Of a stretch of 64,000 nt of DNA, positions 61,610-64,000 are shown piece by piece. Below the pieces are notes generated by a model, which did not search any database, had not been told where the DNA came from, and saw nothing but the letters and a program-made list of their open reading frames with translations. The translations under genes and the position numbers were made by a program. This DNA comes from JAOXRU01 sp965247735 (lineage in GTDB: Bacteria > Bacteroidota > Bacteroidia > Flavobacteriales > Flavobacteriaceae): positions 3,162,001-3,226,000 of the forward strand of contig CBDFHN010000002.1 of the NCBI GenBank assembly GCA_965247735.1, read 5' to 3'. Positions within the stretch are counted from its first letter, which is position 1. Every line of letters begins with the position of its first letter.

Positions 61610-62176
61610 TTAAATATCAGTTAAAGGCTGGCGATTTGGGTTCCTCATTTTTTTAAATACCGAAGGAGACATGCCTGTTTCTTTTTTAAATTGAGAAGAT
61701 AGATGTGCGGTACTGCTATAATTCATCTGGAAAGCAATTTCAGATAGATTTAGTTGGTTATAGATTAGTAATTCTTTTACTTTTTCTATCTTTTGTTTTA
61801 AGATAAAACGCTCAATAGTAATGCCTTCTACGGCTGAAAATAATTTACTTAAGGATGAATATTCCTGATGCAACAGACTTGAGAGCAACTCCGAAAAATT
61901 AATTTTAAAGTCAGTAGTTTTATGATGAATCTCAGAAATGATTATTGTTTTTATCTCCGTTATTATTTTTGATTTATAATCTTGTAAAAGTTCAAATCCG
62001 TTTTCTAAAAGTGCTTTTTCTAATTGTTCTTTTTGGATGACACTCATTTCAACATCGGTAACAACTTCCCCTAATTTTATAGTGACTATTTCTATATATA
62101 ATGTGTTAAAAATGTCTTGTACCGCAGTAATACATCGCGGACAAACCATATTTTTGATGTTGATTTTTGTACTCAT
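61610..62176 (-). CDS. HMA-like/AraC fusion regulator, probable copper sensor
   Basis: A 188-residue protein. The N-terminal 70 residues have the HMA layout with the metal loop NMVCPRC (Cys12, Cys15) and a second half EVVTDVEMSVIQKEQLEKALLENGFEL. A linker leads to a single AraC-type DNA-binding domain at the C-terminus: LFSAVEGITIERFILKQKIEKVKELL and NLSEIAFQMNYSSTAHLSSQFKKETGMSPSVFKK. The start codon is only 5 bases from TATATTTG, so the transcript may be leaderless. Upstream of copA on the same strand, it is likely a Cu(I)-responsive activator. Metal specificity is inferred. Confidence 0.82.
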   Translation of the reverse strand: MSTKINIKNMVCPRCITAVQDIFNTLYIEIVTIKLGEVVTDVEMSVIQKEQLEKALLENGFELLQDYKSKIITEIKTIIISEIHHKTTDFKINFSELLSSLLHQEYSSLSKLFSAVEGITIERFILKQKIEKVKELLIYNQLNLSEIAFQMNYSSTAHLSSQFKKETGMSPSVFKKMRNPNRQPLTDI

Positions 62177-62180
62177 GTTA

Positions 62181-62188
62181 CAAATATA
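62181..62188 (-). promoter_or_regulatory. Exact TAnnTTTG element before the HMA/AraC gene
   Basis: On the - strand TATATTTG ends 5 bases before the ATG (62176). No convincing -33 TTTG was found at the usual distance. It implies a leaderless or near-leaderless mRNA. Confidence 0.42.
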
Positions 62189-62246
62189 GTAATAAGCTGC
62201 TGTTAGTATTTGATCAATATTAAAAAATTGAAGAGAAATATTGGGG

Positions 62247-62789
62247 CTAAAGAAATAGTAAACCTATTCCTAGTGAAAGGCTATTTAGATTTCCATTGGG
62301 TAAGTTGCTAATGTATTTTTTATGATACGTTAACTGTAGCGTAAGACTAGTTTTTTCTGAACCTATTTTATTAATACAGCCAATACCTAAAGCATAATAA
62401 TCACCATTGTCGTATTCTGATGAAAGCGATAGTGTTTTTCCGAGACTTGATGTTATGTAACCAACTCCGTCTGCAGTGCTTCTAAAATTATAACGTAAAC
62501 TTCCATAATAAGGAATTGCATTCATTTGAAATCTATAATGGTGATCAAAGCCTGAATTGATACTTACTGCCCAATGCTTGTTAAATTGATAACCATATCC
62601 TACTCTTAACATAATTGAAGTTGCCTCTATAAGCGATTTATCATCTTCTTGATTAAAAGGTTCGTAGTTTTGGTTTAGTCCAAAAGTCCAGTTTATAGAA
62701 GTTTTTATAAATGTTTTTTTCTCTAAATTAAATTGAGCGCAGACGGAACATGAAGTAAAAAAAACAGCTAGGAGGATAAAATTTTTCAT
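62247..62789 (-). CDS. Small outer-membrane beta-barrel-like protein
   Basis: A 180-residue exported protein (signal ends SVCAQ). The mature part alternates hydrophobic and polar residues in strands typical of an eight-stranded barrel: LRVGYGYQFNKHWAVSINSGFD, SLRYNFRST, YYALGIGCINKIG, TSLTLQLTYHKKYI, ending SLSLGIGLLFL with an aromatic/hydrophobic last strand. No specific family is recognised. It lies 70 bases upstream of the HMA/AraC gene on the same strand and might be part of the metal response. Confidence 0.65.
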   Translation of the reverse strand: MKNFILLAVFFTSCSVCAQFNLEKKTFIKTSINWTFGLNQNYEPFNQEDDKSLIEATSIMLRVGYGYQFNKHWAVSINSGFDHHYRFQMNAIPYYGSLRYNFRSTADGVGYITSSLGKTLSLSSEYDNGDYYALGIGCINKIGSEKTSLTLQLTYHKKYISNLPNGNLNSLSLGIGLLFL

Positions 62790-62943
62790 AAAGTGGTTTT
62801 GTTCATCTTTACAAATAATATACCGTAGTTACTTTATTGCTTTGTTTTTTACAATTTTAACATTTTGTATAGTAAAGCCGCATGTAATATTGCTGCTCCA
62901 TACGGCTTACCAACCAAAAACATGTTGTTGTATAGTCTCTTAA

Positions 62944-64000
62944 TTAATATGTTAGTGTCCCAACTGTTATTTCTCCATCTTGCTTGGCTAAACGTAAGGT
63001 TATGGTTTCTTTTTTTTCGTTTTTTCTACCATAGTTTGTAAATAGCGTTGCTTTTAAAATGGTAGGGCCAGATATTTTTTGAACATTATCTGCATAATAA
63101 TTTATCATCACCTTGTATTTGCCTTTAATGGCTTTTTTTAATAAATACTCTTCTGGGCCATACCCTTCTGTAAAATCATTGGATACATGTCCTCCAATTG
63201 TTGTGTTTGGGTGAGAATAATAAGCCTTTTCACCATTTGGATCAAAAACCCATAAGTCAATATCCGTATCATTATGGTTCCAATCGATTACGATTCTTAT
63301 GTCTACAGGAAAAGGACTAAATTCTTTTTTTTGAAATGCAGATAGTTTTAGCTTTTTCTTATACTTGTTTGCTAGTCTAGAAACTTCTACAAAGGCAATA
63401 TGTTCAATTCCTTCGTAGCGTTCGTCCATGTCTTTTTGAAGAAGTTCCCCATTGTATATTTTATACAACAAATTAAAGCTCTTTTGGTATTCTCCTGCTT
63501 GTTCATATGCCAATGCTAAATCCCGATATGATTGTGGTTCTTCAGGACGTAGTTCTAATACTTTTTTATATACAATAATGGCAAGGTTGTACTGCTTAAA
63601 ATATTCCAGTTTATAAGCTAAAGCTTTCATCAACTCATAATCATCTAATTTTAGTTCCATAAGGTTGCTTAATACCGTAATGGCTATTTTATGATCCCCT
63701 TTTTGTGCAAAGAAATCAGCAATATCCAAATAGAAACTCGGGCTATTTTCGTAGGATGGTCTTATAGCGATGTATTTCTTATATGCAGCTCTTACTGTAA
63801 TTTCTTTTTCTAGAACTTTAAGATAAGGTGTGTTAGGATTCCATGATTTTAAATCAATCTGATCTGCTATTTTTTTATTTAGTGCATCAATTTTGTCACT
63901 GTTTTCTTCTGCCCCTTCTTTTGATGTGATGATCAACACGCCATTTATGGCTTTGTCTCCATAAAGTTTAGCTCCATTTTCGGAACTTAATGTTTCTATA
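62944..64000 (-). CDS. Plug-like/TPR/DUF2135 protein, 5' end outside the window
   Basis: The frame runs to the window edge without a start; GTG at 63939 is internal. The first visible residues (ENGAKLYGDKAINGVLIITSKEG) match the end of a TonB plug domain, where receptors read YG..AxNGV(I/L)xITTKKG. TPR-like helices follow (EITVRAAYKKYIAIRPS; IAITVLSNLMELKLDDYELMKALAYKLEYF; RPEEPQSYRDLALAYEQAGEYQKSF). The C-terminal DUF2135-like beta domain has DWNHNDTDIDLWVFDPNGEKAYY and EYLLKKAIKGKYKVMINYY. Together these suggest a VIT/VWA-type or plug-containing surface protein, not a full receptor, because a barrel is absent. Family name is uncertain. Confidence 0.72.
   Translation of the reverse strand, partial: IETLSSENGAKLYGDKAINGVLIITSKEGAEENSDKIDALNKKIADQIDLKSWNPNTPYLKVLEKEITVRAAYKKYIAIRPSYENSPSFYLDIADFFAQKGDHKIAITVLSNLMELKLDDYELMKALAYKLEYFKQYNLAIIVYKKVLELRPEEPQSYRDLALAYEQAGEYQKSFNLLYKIYNGELLQKDMDERYEGIEHIAFVEVSRLANKYKKKLKLSAFQKKEFSPFPVDIRIVIDWNHNDTDIDLWVFDPNGEKAYYSHPNTTIGGHVSNDFTEGYGPEEYLLKKAIKGKYKVMINYYADNVQKISGPTILKATLFTNYGRKNEKKETITLRLAKQDGEITVGTLTY

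Noticed and set aside
1..64000. tRNA or rRNA genes
   Set aside because: No cloverleaf-like GGTTCRA T-loop or ribosomal sequence was noticed by eye in the intergenic gaps; a tool scan would settle it.

Overview
The window is AT-rich (by eye roughly one third G+C), has essentially no Shine-Dalgarno sequences, and carries several families typical of Bacteroidota: DUF5687 permeases, DUF4625 lipoproteins, TonB receptors with carboxypeptidase-like N-termini, BACON/DUF6443-type RHS proteins, and near matches to the TAnnTTTG promoter element. It is most likely a chromosomal piece of a marine-type member of the Flavobacteriaceae. No rRNA, tRNA, CRISPR array, insertion sequence or prophage was recognised.

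Region 1 (1-22872, all + strand) is a surface or exopolysaccharide locus of the Wzx/Wzy type. It holds a Wzz-like chain-length regulator, rmlB, a four-helix-bundle (23S intervening-sequence) protein behind a 13-copy octamer repeat, a C-terminally shortened rmlA, a CDP-sugar module (rfbF, rfbG, rfbH, an RmlC-like epimerase and an SDR reductase), glycosyltransferases, a flippase, two Wzy/WaaL-type membrane proteins, a WecG/TagA transferase, a CDP-paratose-2-epimerase-like SDR, the initiating phosphoglycosyltransferase, UDP-glucose dehydrogenase plus UDP-glucuronate decarboxylase, and a BNR_4 lipoprotein. The RfbH homologue has Ala/Ser at all four positions where the known CDP-sugar E1 dehydrase has its [2Fe-2S] cysteines, and no E3 reductase gene is present. 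The two observations fit each other.

Region 2 (22956-35264) is mostly core-type: purD, two small conserved membrane proteins, upp, a DUF4254-heptosyltransferase-lipoprotein set, a second octamer array (12.75 copies), a TetR regulator, a PaaE-type ferredoxin reductase, a PadR-DUF5687-ABC transporter set with a clear palindromic operator, and a LytTR two-component pair.

Region 3 (35569-40460) looks like a metal-uptake unit: a Cys/His-rich small secreted protein, a ZnuD-like TonB receptor and two DUF4625 lipoproteins, followed by a decayed nuclease gene among duplicated sequence blocks.

Region 4 (40738-57635, all - strand) reads in transcription order: AraC regulator, secreted LamG-like protein, TPR protein, TonB receptor, tandem short ORFs in repeat units, histidine kinase, LytTR regulator, two giant RHS/YD-repeat proteins and a translationally coupled candidate immunity gene. 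The short ORFs are the most unusual part. One starts inside the receptor stop codon (ATGA overlap), and two near-identical 28-codon copies plus a related 22-codon one precede the kinase. A copy of the same repeat family forms the kinase 3' end and the kinase-regulator spacer.

Region 5 (57926-64000) holds a GH18 lipoprotein, a copper-export set (copA, a small HMA protein, and an HMA-like/AraC fusion regulator), a small outer-membrane protein, and the 3' part of a plug-TPR-DUF2135 protein that runs off the window. Functional calls rest on motif recognition; no database search was run.
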